Origin: Streptomyces rishiriensis
GTDB lineage: Bacteria > Actinomycetota > Actinomycetes > Streptomycetales > Streptomycetaceae
Assembly: GCF_030815485.1 (NCBI RefSeq)
Contig: NZ_JAUSWV010000002.1
Location: forward strand, 868,001-932,000
DNA length: 64,000 nucleotides
Direction of reading: 5' to 3'
Shown: positions 53,218 through 62,743 of the stretch, one piece after another
How positions within the stretch are numbered: position 1 is the first letter of the stretch
Layout: every line of letters starts with the position of its first letter
Translations under genes and position numbers: made by a program
The notes under the pieces: model-generated
The model's database searches: none
The model's input: the letters and a program-made list of their open reading frames with translations, nothing else
Told to the model about the DNA's origin: nothing

Positions 53218-55602
53218 TCACCCGTCCCAGGTCCAGTCGGTTACCTCGGGCAGGTCGGTGCCGTGGACGCGGATCCAGTCATGGTGGCGCAGTCGCGCGT
53301 CCTCCATCCGCTGCCGTACGGACGCAGCGCGCACGGCGAGGCCGGGGACACGGTCGATGACGTCCATGACGAGGCGATAGCGGTCGAGGTCGTTGCGCAC
53401 GACCATGTCGAACGGCGTGGTCGTGGTGCCGAACTCCTTGTAGCCGCGCACATGCAGGTGCGGGTGGCCGGTGCGGCGGTAGGCGAGGCGGTGGATCAGC
53501 CAGGGGTAGCCGTGGTAGGCGAAGACGACCGGTTTGTCGGCGGTGAACAAGCCGTCGTACTCGAAGTCGCCCATGCCGTGCGGGTGTTCGCCGCTCGGCA
53601 GCAGCCGCGCGATGTCCACCACGTTGACGACCCGGACGGCGAGATCCGGCAGTTCGCGGCGCAGCAGCTGGGCGGCGGCCAGCACTTCCTGGGTGGGGAC
53701 GTCGCCCGCGCAGGCGAGGACCACGTCGGGTTCGCGGGTGCCGTTCTCGGTTCCGGCCCAGTCCCAGATCCCGGCGCCGCGCGCGCAGTGGACGCGGGCC
53801 TCCGCCATGCTCAGCCAGTCGAAACAGGGCTGTTTCCCGGCCACGATCACATTGACGTAGTCGCGGCTGCGCAGCACGTGGTCGGCCACCGACAGCAGGG
53901 TGTTGGCGTCCGGCGGCAGATAGACCCGTACGACCTCGGGACTCTTGTTGAGGATGTGGTCGACGAAGCCGGGGTCCTGGTGGGAGAAACCGTTGTGGTC
54001 CTGCCGCCAGACGTGCGAGGTGAGCAGGTAGTTGAGCGAGGCGACGGGTGCGCGCCAAGGCAGCCTTCGGGTGACGCGCAGCCACTTGATGTGCTGGTTG
54101 ACCATCGAGTCGATGATGTGCGCGAACGCCTCGTAGCAGGAGAACAGACCGTGCCGGCCGGTCAGCAGATATCCCTCCAGCCAGCCCTGGCAGGTGTGTT
54201 CGGAGAGGATCTCCATCACCCGGCCGTGCCGGTCGAGGTTCTCGTCGACCTGGAGGGTCTGCGCCTGCCAGGCCTTGCCGCTCGCGGCGTAGACGGCCTG
54301 GAGACGGTTGGAGGCGGTCTCGTCGGGACCGACGAGACGGAAGTCCCGCCGGTCGGCGGTGGAGCGCATCACCTCTTCGAGCAACCCGCCCAGCACGGCG
54401 GTGGGTTCGTGCCGGGTGGCGCCCGGCCTGTCGACCGGGACGGCGTGCGACTCCAGTGCGGGCAGGGGGAGTTCGCGCAGCAGCAGTCCGCCGTTGGCGT
54501 ACGGGGTGGCGCCGAGGCGGCGGTCGCCGTCGGGGATCCAGGCGAGGACGTCCAGGCGGGGGCCGCCGTGGGCGTCGAAGAGTTCCTCCGGCCGGTAGGA
54601 GCGCAGCCAGGCCTCCAGCTGGCGCAGGTGTTCGGGGTTGTCGCGGACGGCGGCCAGCGGCACCTGATGGGAGCGCCAGGTGCCCTCGACGGGCAGCCGG
54701 TCGACGTGGGCGGGTCCTGTCCAGCCCTTCGGGGTGCGCAGCACGATCACCGGCCAGCGGGGGCGCTCGCCGGAGCCGTCCTCGCGGGCGGCGCGCTGGA
54801 GCGCGGCGATGCGGTCCAGGGCGGTGTCCATCGCCTGTGCCATCGCACGGTGGACGCCGTTCGGCTCGTCGCCGGTGACGTGGATCGGGTCGTGGCCGTA
54901 GCCGCGCAGCAGGTCGTCGAGCTCGGCTTCGGGGATCCGGGCCGGCACGGTGGGATTGGCGATCTTGTATCCGTTGAGGTGCAGGATCGGCAGGACCGCT
55001 CCGTCGTGGACGGGATCGAGGAACTTGTTGGAGTGCCAGGAGGCGGCCAGCGGCCCGGTCTCGGACTCACCGTCGCCGATCACACAGGCGACGAGGAGGT
55101 CCGGATTGTCGAAGGCGGCGCCGTAGGCGTGCGAGAGCGAGTAGCCGAGTTCGCCGCCCTCGTGGATCGAGCCGGGAGTCTCCGGGGCGACATGGCTGGG
55201 GATGCCGCCCGGGAAGGAGAACTGCCGGAACAGCCTGGCCATGCCGGCCTCGTCGCGGGTGACGTCCGGATACGTCTCGGTGTAGGTGCCCTCGAGCCAG
55301 GAGTTGGCGACGACCGCGGGACCGCCGTGGCCGGGGCCCCACACGCACAGGGCGTGCAGGTCGCGGGCGCGGATGACGCGGTTGAGGTGGGTGTACACGA
55401 GGTTGAGCCCCGGTGAGGTCCCCCAGTGGCCCAGCAGCCTCGGCTTCACGTGCTCGGGCCGCAGCGGCTCGGTGAGCAGCGGGTTGGCCATCAGGTAGAT
55501 CTGTCCGACGGAGAGGTAGTTCGCGGCGCGCCAGTGGGCGTGCAGCGTCCTGAGCTCGTCGTCGGTGAGCCGGGCGGACGTCGCTTGCGGTTCGACGGAC
55601 AT
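53218..55602 (-). CDS. xfp: Phosphoketolase (xylulose-5-phosphate/fructose-6-phosphate)
   Basis: 794 aa, full length, thiamine-diphosphate enzyme of the phosphoketolase pathway giving acetyl phosphate plus an aldose phosphate. N-terminal TPP domain: [43 protein letters not shown] (TPP/Mg GDG motif), [12 protein letters not shown]. Pyrimidine domain and C-terminal domain follow with [24 protein letters not shown] and [19 protein letters not shown] at 55602. The neighbouring RpiB gene would supply pentose phosphates. Confidence 0.97.
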   Translation of the reverse strand: MSVEPQATSARLTDDELRTLHAHWRAANYLSVGQIYLMANPLLTEPLRPEHVKPRLLGHWGTSPGLNLVYTHLNRVIRARDLHALCVWGPGHGGPAVVANSWLEGTYTETYPDVTRDEAGMARLFRQFSFPGGIPSHVAPETPGSIHEGGELGYSLSHAYGAAFDNPDLLVACVIGDGESETGPLAASWHSNKFLDPVHDGAVLPILHLNGYKIANPTVPARIPEAELDDLLRGYGHDPIHVTGDEPNGVHRAMAQAMDTALDRIAALQRAAREDGSGERPRWPVIVLRTPKGWTGPAHVDRLPVEGTWRSHQVPLAAVRDNPEHLRQLEAWLRSYRPEELFDAHGGPRLDVLAWIPDGDRRLGATPYANGGLLLRELPLPALESHAVPVDRPGATRHEPTAVLGGLLEEVMRSTADRRDFRLVGPDETASNRLQAVYAASGKAWQAQTLQVDENLDRHGRVMEILSEHTCQGWLEGYLLTGRHGLFSCYEAFAHIIDSMVNQHIKWLRVTRRLPWRAPVASLNYLLTSHVWRQDHNGFSHQDPGFVDHILNKSPEVVRVYLPPDANTLLSVADHVLRSRDYVNVIVAGKQPCFDWLSMAEARVHCARGAGIWDWAGTENGTREPDVVLACAGDVPTQEVLAAAQLLRRELPDLAVRVVNVVDIARLLPSGEHPHGMGDFEYDGLFTADKPVVFAYHGYPWLIHRLAYRRTGHPHLHVRGYKEFGTTTTPFDMVVRNDLDRYRLVMDVIDRVPGLAVRAASVRQRMEDARLRHHDWIRVHGTDLPEVTDWTWDG

Positions 55603-55746
55603 CTCGGGTTCCCTTCCGGATCGGGTCGCTCGAAGGCACGTGCCGGTCCGTACCTCCCCACCCTGTCCGGCTGCCGGGTACCCGGCAGGGCCGAGCGACC
55701 CGTACGGAGGAGCGAAGCCGTCCGTACGAGGGGTGCGGGGGGCGTC

Positions 55747-56208
55747 CTACGATCCCGAGCGCGCCCGTGCGGCGTCGAGGCCGTCGACGTGGGCCACGTT
55801 CCGACGGTCCTCGGCGTCGCCGCCGGCCTCTGCGGCGAACCAGGCGTCGAGGATCTCCTTGAGCAACGGCTCGGAGGTCAGGCGCAGGCCGAGGGCGAGG
55901 ACGTTGGCGTCGTTCCAGCGGCGGGCGCCGTCGGCGGTGTAGGCGTCGGCGCACAGGGCGGCCCGGACGCCGGGCACCTTGTTCGCGGCGATCGACGCAC
56001 CGGTGCCGGTCCAGCAGCAGACCACCGCCTGCTCCGAGGTCCCGTCGGCCACGTCCCGGGCCGCTGCCGCCGAGCACACCGCCCACTGCGGATCGTCGCC
56101 GGACCGCAGCGCACCGTACGGCACCACGTCGTGCCCACGGCCGCGCAGCTCCGCGACGAGGGCGCGGGCCACTGGTTCGTCCATGTCCGATGAGACAGAG
56201 ATGCGCAT
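55747..56208 (-). CDS. rpiB: RpiB/LacAB-family ribose-5-phosphate isomerase-like protein
   Basis: 153 aa. N-terminal MRISVSSDMDEPVARALVAEL, catalytic Cys in AVVCCWTGTGASIAANKVPGVRAALC, and NDANVLALGLRLTSEPLLKEILDAW. This is the RpiB/LacAB family, which interconverts ribose- and ribulose-5-phosphate. It is on the same strand as the phosphoketolase gene 145 bases away and probably feeds it. Its C-terminal extension after residue 130 is variable. Confidence 0.85.
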   Translation of the reverse strand: MRISVSSDMDEPVARALVAELRGRGHDVVPYGALRSGDDPQWAVCSAAAARDVADGTSEQAVVCCWTGTGASIAANKVPGVRAALCADAYTADGARRWNDANVLALGLRLTSEPLLKEILDAWFAAEAGGDAEDRRNVAHVDGLDAARARSGS

Positions 56209-56706
56209 GCCGGAGAGCCTACTGACGAAAAGGGACGGGAGCACCGCCACCGTCCCCCACCCGCGCGGCCCGGGTGACCCGCACGGCCGCACACCCGAGC
56301 GAGCACGAGCGACACCCGCCCGGCGGCGGGGCCGAGCCGCCGGCCCGCACATGCCGCGCCGCCACCCGTCGTCGCGCCCTCGCCCGGGCCGCACCCGCAC
56401 CCGCACCCGCACCCGCACGACCGGCGCACACCCGGCGAACCGCGAGGGAGCCGCTCGGCAGCGGGGCCCGAGGCGCACACGCGCCGCACCGTAGTGCCGC
56501 CGCCGTTGCGCCCCGCCCAGGTCCTGATCACCGCGTCGACGGGCGACTTCCCGCCGGTCGACAGTTCGTCGCCTCGCTGTGCGTGGGGACCCGGCGTCGG
56601 CCCCGCACGGATATGGACGCCGTGCCCGACCCTGACCTAGGGTGCGTCAGAAAGCGCTTTCTAGCATGGTCATGCCATACCGCCACCGCCCAGTCCAGGA
56701 GTGTCG
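56209..56706. other. Divergent region between rpiB and GH115 genes
   Basis: 498 bases. Contains four perfect GCACCC units plus a fifth variant (56391-56420), an otherwise featureless G+C-rich middle, and at the right end the LacI-type palindrome and promoter of the GH115 gene. No coding frame is convincing. Confidence 0.5.
56649..56662. promoter_or_regulatory. LacI-family operator AGAAAGCGCTTTCT
   Basis: A perfect 14-bp palindrome 45 bases upstream of the GH115 start codon. Central GCGC-type palindromes of this kind are typical of LacI/GalR-family repressors of sugar-use genes in actinomycetes. No LacI gene lies in the window. Confidence 0.75.
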
Positions 56707-59694
56707 ATGCCGACCACCGCACCGCAGGACCCCTCGCAGCCGTCGTGGACCCGGAAGGCGTTCCTGCGAGGCGTGACGGCCGTCGGAATGGCCCCGCTGC
56801 TGCCCGCGGTGCTCCCGGGGGCCGCGCACGCCGCGTCGGGGTCCGACCGGCCCGGCTTCGACCTGGTGCGGGACGGTGTCGCCGTCGACGTGTTCGTGGA
56901 CGCCGCCGACGACCCCGCCGTGATCCGCGCGGCCGGCGACCTCCAGGCCGACGTGGAACGGGTCTGCGGGGTGCGACCCGGGTTACGGCACACCCTGCCG
57001 GAACGGTCCACGGCACTGGTCGTGGTGGGCACCCTCGGCGCGAGCCCGGTCATCGACCGGCTCGTCCGGCAGGGGCGGCTGGACGTGAGGCGCGTGCAGG
57101 GCCGCTGGGAGGCTTCGGTGACCCAGGTGGTGGAGCGCCCGGCGCCCGGCGTCGACCGGGCGCTGGTGATCGCGGGCAGCGACCGGCGCGGGACGGTCTA
57201 CGGGATCTACGACACGTCGGAACGCGTCGGCGTCTCACCCTGGTACTGGTGGGCCGACGTACCCGTGGAACAGCGTGACGGCGTCACCGTGCCCGTCGGC
57301 CCTTTCGAACGGCGCGAACCGTCGGTCCGTTACCGGGGTGTCTTCATCAACGACGAGCAGAACCTGACCACGTGGTCGCAGCGCACCCAGGATCCGGACA
57401 AGAACATCGGACCGGAGACCTACCGCCGTCTCTTCGAGTTGCTGCTGCGGCTGAAGGCCAACTACCTGTGGCCGGCCATGCACCCGTACTCCGACTTCTT
57501 CAACAAGTACCGCGAGAGCCCCGAACTCGCCGACCGCTACGGCATCGTCGTCGGCTCCAGCCACCCGGAGGCCCTGCTGCGCAACGGCGTCCACGAGTGG
57601 GCGCCGTGGGCCGAGGAGCACCGTGACGCCGACGGCGGACTGCCGGTGTACGACTACACCGTGAACCCCGCCGTCATCTCCGCCTACTGGAGAGCCCGGG
57701 CCCGGGAGAACGCGGCCTACGAGAGCAGTTGGACCATCGGCATGCGCGGCCTGCACGACACCGCGCTGGAGACGAAGTACGCCACCACGACCGCGGAGAA
57801 GGTGGTGGTGATGAACGACATCATCGCCGACCAGCGCCGGATCCTGGCCGAGGAGGTCGGCGCGGCGGCGCGGCCGCAGATCTTCATCCCGTACAAGGAG
57901 GTCCTGGACCTGTACAACGCGGGCGTCCAGGTTCCGGACGACGTCACACTGATCTGGCCGGACGACAACCACGGCAACATGCGCCAGCTGCCGACCGAGG
58001 CGGAACGCGCCCGCTCCGGCGGCAACGGGATCTACTACCACCTCTCCTACTGGGGCCGCCCGCGCAGCTACCTGTGGCTGGACACCACGCAGCTCGCCAA
58101 GGTGTGGCAGGAACTGCGCCGGGTGTACGAGCACGGTGTGGACCGGATGTGGATATTCAACGTCGGTGACCTCAAGTCGATCGAGACCGGACTGTCGTTC
58201 TCCCTGGACATGGCCTGGGACGTGGACCGGTGGCACGCCGACGACGTCGGAGGATTCCTCGCGCAATGGTACGGACGGCAGTTCGGGCTCCGCCACGCCC
58301 AGGAGATCGCCGCGGTCCGCACCGAGTACTACCGGCTCGCGGCGGAGCGGCGCCCGGAGTTCATCGACCGGAACATGTTCTCCGTCGTGCACCACGGGGA
58401 CGAGGCGGGACGCCGGATGGCCGCGTACGACCGACTGCTGCAACGGACCGTGGCGCTGGGCGCCGAACTCCCCGAGGCCTACCAGGACGCCTACTACGAG
58501 CTGGTCCGATATCCCGTGCACGGCGCCTACCTGATGAACCTCAAGTACTACTGGGCGGACCGCAACGCCCTCGCGGTGCGTCAGGGCCGTGGCGCCGGAA
58601 CCAACGTCTTCGCGGATCTGGCCGAAACCGCACACGCCCAGGAGGCGGCGCTCACCAGGCGCTACAACACGGAGGTCGCGGGCGGGAAGTGGGACGGCTA
58701 CGTCAACCCCTACCCCTCGCAGATCCCCAAGGCGCCGGGCCGCCCGGCCGTCACCAGGATCGCCCGGCAGGAGACCTCGGGCCTGGGGATCGCCTCCGAG
58801 GGGAACGAGATCGGCACCCAACGGCCCCTGGCCTTCGCCGCCGCCACCCGGGACCGGCGATTCGTCGATGTCTTCAACACCGGTTTCCTCGCGGTCGACT
58901 GGGTCGCGGAGGCCGAACAGCCCTGGGTGCGCCTGAGTGCGACGGGCGGCACGCTGACCGAGCAGACCCGGGTGTGGGTCGACATCGACTGGGCGCGGGC
59001 ACCGGAGGGCGCGCATGACGTCACGATCGCCTTCACGAGTGGCGAGCGGCGTTTCGAGGTGCCCGTGAGGGTCGTCAACGACGGGGAGCGGGCGCGCCGG
59101 CGTGCCCGCGGGTTCGTCGAGGCGAACGGTTACGTCTCGATCGACGCCGCGCACACCGAGCACCGGGTGGCGCGCGGCCGGGCCCGCTGGCGGACCGTGC
59201 GCGGGCTCGGACGCCGTACCGCCGCCGTGGAGGCGGTGCCGTCCACGGCGGCCCCGGTCACCTCCGACTTCGCCGCCCGCGCACCGGAGTTGAGGTACCG
59301 GGTGCGGTTCGGCGCCACCGGTTCCTTTCCCGTGACCGTCTTCCGGCTGCCCTCGCTCGACGAGCGCGGCGCGCGGCGACTGGCCCTCGCGCTCGACGAC
59401 CAGTCGCCCGTCGTCCTGTCGGGGCAGGCCGTCGCCACCGGCAACCGGGGTGACGCCTGGGCGCGCAACGTGGAGGAGGGCGTCGAGAAGCTGACCGCGA
59501 GCGTCACGGTCACCGAGCCCGGCGAGCACGTCCTGCGGGTGTTCATGGTCGACCCGGGGATCGTCGTGGACCAGATCGTCGTCGACACCGGCGGGCTCCC
59601 TGCCGCCGCCTATCTCGCGCCGCCGGAGAGTTACCACCCGGTGTTCAACCCCGAGCCGGACAGCGGGCCGGGCCTGGACGCGCCCAGCCGGTAA
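56707..59694 (+). CDS. Secreted glycoside hydrolase family 115 (alpha-glucuronidase)
   Basis: 995 aa. Tat-like signal: TRKAFLRG near residues 16-23, hydrophobic core, cleavage after AHA near 42. Family 115 features include GRRGTVYGIYDTSERVGVSPWYWWADVP (read in pieces), a conserved GVFINDEQ, LKANYLWPAMH, and WPDDNHGNMRQLP with acid residues likely to be catalytic. A C-terminal beta domain (about 740-990) follows. GH115 enzymes remove (4-O-methyl)glucuronic acid from internal xylan residues. ATG chosen because AGGAG lies six bases upstream. Leu codon 93 (56983-56985) is TTA. A LacI-type operator precedes it. Confidence 0.93.
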   Translation: MPTTAPQDPSQPSWTRKAFLRGVTAVGMAPLLPAVLPGAAHAASGSDRPGFDLVRDGVAVDVFVDAADDPAVIRAAGDLQADVERVCGVRPGLRHTLPERSTALVVVGTLGASPVIDRLVRQGRLDVRRVQGRWEASVTQVVERPAPGVDRALVIAGSDRRGTVYGIYDTSERVGVSPWYWWADVPVEQRDGVTVPVGPFERREPSVRYRGVFINDEQNLTTWSQRTQDPDKNIGPETYRRLFELLLRLKANYLWPAMHPYSDFFNKYRESPELADRYGIVVGSSHPEALLRNGVHEWAPWAEEHRDADGGLPVYDYTVNPAVISAYWRARARENAAYESSWTIGMRGLHDTALETKYATTTAEKVVVMNDIIADQRRILAEEVGAAARPQIFIPYKEVLDLYNAGVQVPDDVTLIWPDDNHGNMRQLPTEAERARSGGNGIYYHLSYWGRPRSYLWLDTTQLAKVWQELRRVYEHGVDRMWIFNVGDLKSIETGLSFSLDMAWDVDRWHADDVGGFLAQWYGRQFGLRHAQEIAAVRTEYYRLAAERRPEFIDRNMFSVVHHGDEAGRRMAAYDRLLQRTVALGAELPEAYQDAYYELVRYPVHGAYLMNLKYYWADRNALAVRQGRGAGTNVFADLAETAHAQEAALTRRYNTEVAGGKWDGYVNPYPSQIPKAPGRPAVTRIARQETSGLGIASEGNEIGTQRPLAFAAATRDRRFVDVFNTGFLAVDWVAEAEQPWVRLSATGGTLTEQTRVWVDIDWARAPEGAHDVTIAFTSGERRFEVPVRVVNDGERARRRARGFVEANGYVSIDAAHTEHRVARGRARWRTVRGLGRRTAAVEAVPSTAAPVTSDFAARAPELRYRVRFGATGSFPVTVFRLPSLDERGARRLALALDDQSPVVLSGQAVATGNRGDAWARNVEEGVEKLTASVTVTEPGEHVLRVFMVDPGIVVDQIVVDTGGLPAAAYLAPPESYHPVFNPEPDSGPGLDAPSR

Positions 59695-59846
59695 CCCCAG
59701 CACCACGGGAGCAGGGGCCCTGCCGCACGGGCGCGGCGTCCGGCCCGGGCCCCGGTCGCCGCGCCGGTGTTCCCGCTCAGGCACCGCCCCGCAGTTCGTC
59801 TGATCCGCGGCGAACGGACCCGGAACGAGCCGACCCGGGCCGATGC

Positions 59847-59920
59847 GGTCAGCCGCGGGCCGGTGCGGTCAGCCGCGGGCCGGTGGGGTCAGGGGGCCGG
59901 TGCGGTCAGGGGGTCGGGAT
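59847..59920. repeat. Tandem repeat whose units each carry the stop codon of the DUF2071 gene
   Basis: Units of 20, 20 and 17 bp starting GGTCAG at 59847, 59867, 59887, and a last copy at 59904. The last copy contains the real TGA (59908-59906, minus strand) of the DUF2071 gene; on that strand each copy reads TGACCGCACCGGCC-like. Confidence 0.85.
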
Positions 59921-60694
59921 GCCGGCCGGGCGGTGCGGGCGGGCCGGGCGGTCGAAGCGGGCCGGGACGCCCGGCGAGTACAGCACGCTCACCGGTTCTC
60001 CCGCCGGGTCCGGCAGGCCGGCCGCCGCCACCAGGTCCTCCTGGCACTCCAGGAGCTCGGCGCGGTGCAGCGGCCAGCGCGGATGGGCGTTCGGCAGGTA
60101 CATCGACCGGCCGAAGAAGGCGCTGTGCATGCCCCAGCGCGCGGTCAGGAAGTGCTCCAGCGCCGTGGGTTCCCCGATCTGCTCGCCCACCCGCACGGTG
60201 AGCCGGCTGCGCGCCCCGCGCGGACCCGGCCACCGACGGCGGCTGGTGTACGTGACGGTGTCGGCGTCGGCGTCGATCGCCATGCGCGACCACACGTAAG
60301 GCATCCGGAAGCCGATCCGGGCCACGGCCACCGGCAGCAGCCTGGAGGCGTCCAGCGACCGGAAGACGACGCCCCGCCGACCGTGCGCGTCGACCGAGTA
60401 GAGACGGACGTTCGTCTCCGGGAAGGACCCCAGGTAGGGAACGCCCGGGAGGCGGAACCAGCCGACGCGATGCATCCGGAACGCCACCAGACCGACGTAG
60501 GTCAGGCCGTCCAGGGTGTCCGGGACGGTCCCCGGCGGCAGCAGCCCGGCCACATCGGCCGGGTCCGCGGCCCAGTGGAGAAAGGTGAGGTCGAGCCAGG
60601 ACTGGGTCAGGAAGGGCCGCGCTATCGCGTCCGGCGCGTCGGGCGTTATCGGATGCGGGGGCACGAGGGCCTGCGGCTGCGGGGTCGACGGCAC
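59906..60694 (-). CDS. DUF2071 (YqjF-like) protein
   Basis: 262 aa. Typical features: SWLDLTFLHWAADPADVAGLLPPGT at the N-terminus, YVGLVAFRMHRV, FPETNVRLYSVDAHGRRGVVF, and HFLTARWGMHSAFFGRSMYLPNAHPRWPLHRAEL near the C-terminus. DUF2071 belongs to a beta-barrel fold family of unknown enzyme activity, common in Streptomyces. GTG start with no visible ribosome binding site; a TACT element a few bases upstream suggests a leaderless message. Its 3' end lies within a tandem repeat. Confidence 0.88.
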   Translation of the reverse strand: MPSTPQPQALVPPHPITPDAPDAIARPFLTQSWLDLTFLHWAADPADVAGLLPPGTVPDTLDGLTYVGLVAFRMHRVGWFRLPGVPYLGSFPETNVRLYSVDAHGRRGVVFRSLDASRLLPVAVARIGFRMPYVWSRMAIDADADTVTYTSRRRWPGPRGARSRLTVRVGEQIGEPTALEHFLTARWGMHSAFFGRSMYLPNAHPRWPLHRAELLECQEDLVAAAGLPDPAGEPVSVLYSPGVPARFDRPARPHRPAGIPTP

Positions 60695-60983
60695 GACGCC
60701 AGTATCACAGAGCGCCGATCCAGGCCTCCATCGAGGAAGTCATGGCGGGACGGGGCGGGACGGGGCGGGACGGGACGAGGCGTGGGACGACTGCGGGCGG
60801 GCAGCCGTGGGCCCGGTGACGAGCACGGACGGACGTGGGTGGGGCGGGTCGAGGAGGGGGTGTGCGGGCGGCGCTGTGGCCGAGGCCACGGCCGGGGTGA
60901 GGATCCGGGCATGTCTTTCGGCGGGGGTCGCGGGCTACGGTTTAGCAGCCCCGTTTTCCTCGCCGCACACCTCGGACGGCTCC

Positions 60984-61502
60984 GTGCTCGCAGATCTCTC
61001 CCCCGTCATCGCCGCCACCACCGAATGGCTGACCCGCGCCTACCCGGCGAGCGGCGGCGCCCTCGCCTCCGCCCTGTGCGAGGCACAGGCCCGGCAGGCG
61101 GTGACCGTCGCCGCCTGGCTGCGCTATCCGACCGCCACGGACGCCGCGCTCCTCGGCATCGCGGGTCCGGGTGGCTCGGCCCGGCTGGACCGGATCAGCG
61201 GCGCTGACGCGGACAGCCGACGGGACGCCGCCTGGCGGAGCTGGGTGGACGAGGTCGTGGCGAGCTGGGCGGCCTGTCTGCTCACCGATCCGGGACTGGC
61301 CGCGGGCGCGGTGGCCGGGCTCGCCGGGGGCGACCACACCCGTGGGACGACGCCGGACTTCCGGCGTCTGATCGCCCCCGACCGCCACGACCGCCAAGCG
61401 GCGGCGCTGCTGCGCCACCCCGACCTCCTCGCCTGCGTGGCGGACCTGCACCACACCCAGCTGCTCGGCCGTCTCGGGCGGGGGCAGGCGCTCATCGCCT
61501 GA
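60984..61502 (+). CDS. Hypothetical all-helical protein (172 aa)
   Basis: I do not recognise the family. The protein is almost entirely helical and Ala/Leu/Arg-rich: VIAATTEWLTRAYPASGGALASALCEAQA, then WRSWVDEVVASWAACLL and HHTQLLGRLGRGQALIA. No signal peptide or transmembrane helix. I chose GTG at 60984; the ribosome binding site is weak and other starts are possible. The 290 bases upstream contain a 10-bp repeat GGGACGGGGC (2.5 copies, 60747-60771) and no gene. Confidence 0.6.
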   Translation: MLADLSPVIAATTEWLTRAYPASGGALASALCEAQARQAVTVAAWLRYPTATDAALLGIAGPGGSARLDRISGADADSRRDAAWRSWVDEVVASWAACLLTDPGLAAGAVAGLAGGDHTRGTTPDFRRLIAPDRHDRQAAALLRHPDLLACVADLHHTQLLGRLGRGQALIA

Positions 61503-61519
61503 CGGCCGACCCGGCCGCC

Positions 61520-62083
61520 TCAGTCGGACTTGCCGCGGCCGGTCAGCGCGTCCCGCATGCGGTCGATCATCCCGACGCCCGGGGCCAGCATCTTGTTGGC
61601 CGGGGGCTGGTCCGGGGCGGCCGGGTGCGGCCGGGTCGGGGCCGTCTTCTTCGCCCTGCGGACCTTGTCGCCGAGGTCGTCGAGGGCCTCCGCCGGGCAC
61701 ACCGCGCGCAGCCTCGGGAACAGGTTCTGCTCCTCGTCCGCCACGTGCTCGCGGATCTCGCGCATGAGCATGCCCACGAGCCGGTCGAACTCGGGATCGT
61801 CCGCCTGACAGCCCTCCAGGTCCTTCATGATCTGTTCGGCCTGCGCGTGGTCCTCGAGTTCCTTGTCGGCCAGGGCGTCCCCACCGGGGACGTGCTCACG
61901 CACCGCCGGGTAGAGATACGCCTCCTCGGCCACCGAATGCCGGACCAGCTCCATCGTGACCTGGTCGGCGCACAGCTTGCGGTCCTTGGCACCGGACGGC
62001 AGCGCCTCGATCCGGCCGAAGAGCTCCTCGACCTCGCGGTGATCGGTCATCAGCTCGTCGATCACGTTCCCACCATGACCCAT
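61520..62083 (-). CDS. Hemerythrin/HHE cation-binding protein
   Basis: 187 aa. Two HHE repeats with the diiron ligands in DHREVEELF, RHSVAEEAYLYP, DHAQAEQIM and HVADEEQNLFP. A positively charged, Pro-rich tail of about 50 residues follows (VRRAKKTAPTRPHPAAPDQPPA). Such proteins bind O2 or NO or store iron and are frequent in stress regulons of Streptomyces. ATG start; the gene points away from the transposase relic. Confidence 0.92.
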   Translation of the reverse strand: MGHGGNVIDELMTDHREVEELFGRIEALPSGAKDRKLCADQVTMELVRHSVAEEAYLYPAVREHVPGGDALADKELEDHAQAEQIMKDLEGCQADDPEFDRLVGMLMREIREHVADEEQNLFPRLRAVCPAEALDDLGDKVRRAKKTAPTRPHPAAPDQPPANKMLAPGVGMIDRMRDALTGRGKSD

Positions 62084-62212
62084 GTCCTACACCTCCAGCC
62101 TGGACACGACGGCTCCGGACCGGAGCCGCCACGCCCCGAGTGCCCGCCACCGGGAGTTCGACACGAGCCCGTACGGGTGGGCCGCCCCCCGTCGGAGAGC
62201 GACCGGCCGGCC

Positions 62213-62530
62213 GCGGCGAACGAGGCCCGCTACCGGGCCCGGGCGCATACGGTGCTGCGCTCGTCGTACTACGGCAAGGACGGCGACCTGACCGGTTCCG
62301 ACAAGGAGTCCCAGGAGGCGTCCATGCTCGCCCTGCGCCTGCTTCAGTCGGCGTTGGGGCACATGAACACTCCGCTCCTCCAGGACAACCTGAGGGGGGA
62401 GAAGTGGCAGGAGCGGCTCACCGACGCCGACGGGCGGGCCCTGTCCCCGCTGTTCCGGACCCACCTGAACCCCTACGGCTGGTTCGAGCCGGACATGAAC
62501 AGCCGCCTCGATCTGGACCTGTCCATCCGG
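62213..62530 (+). pseudogene. C-terminal relic of a Tn3-family transposase
   Basis: The plus frame reads SSYYGKDGDLTGSDKESQEA, then MLALRLLQSALGHMNTPLLQD, WQERLTDADGRALSPLF, and NPYGWFEPDMNSRLDLDL. This matches the end of Tn3-family TnpA (typical form FFGKGGE...QE.SVLALHLLQ..L.Y.NT...Q..L......LT..D.R.LTPLIYSH.NPYG.F.LDL..R.DLD). Only the last 100 or so of about 980 residues are present; no terminal inverted repeats or resolvase gene are visible. It fills the gap between the hemerythrin and XRE genes. Confidence 0.7.
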
Positions 62531-62743
62531 ACGACGACGTTACCCGGCCCCTCGTCCCGCAGGGAGAGACAGCCGCAGCCCCGGCATGACACCTCGGGCC
62601 CTTGGCCTGGCCGGATCCCGAGGGGCCTCGGCCGCGTCCATGTGAAGCGAGCGCCACCCTCGCCGAGGCGTTTCGGGTGGTGCCGTCCGGGTGGTCAGTT
62701 GTGGTGTTCGCGGGTGGGCATGTCGCCTCGCGTGGCCCGTCGT

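Noticed and set aside
52922..53221. Minus-strand frame rich in Gly, Ser, Arg and His behind the phosphoketolase gene region
   Set aside because: Low-complexity composition, no start signal and no family resemblance.
56391..56420. GCACCC hexamer run upstream of rpiB
   Set aside because: Only four perfect units; within the range expected by chance in such GC-rich DNA. Noted in the intergenic entry only.
60747..60777. GGGACGGGGC repeat upstream of the 172-aa gene
   Set aside because: Two and a half copies of a low-complexity G-rich unit; no sign of function.
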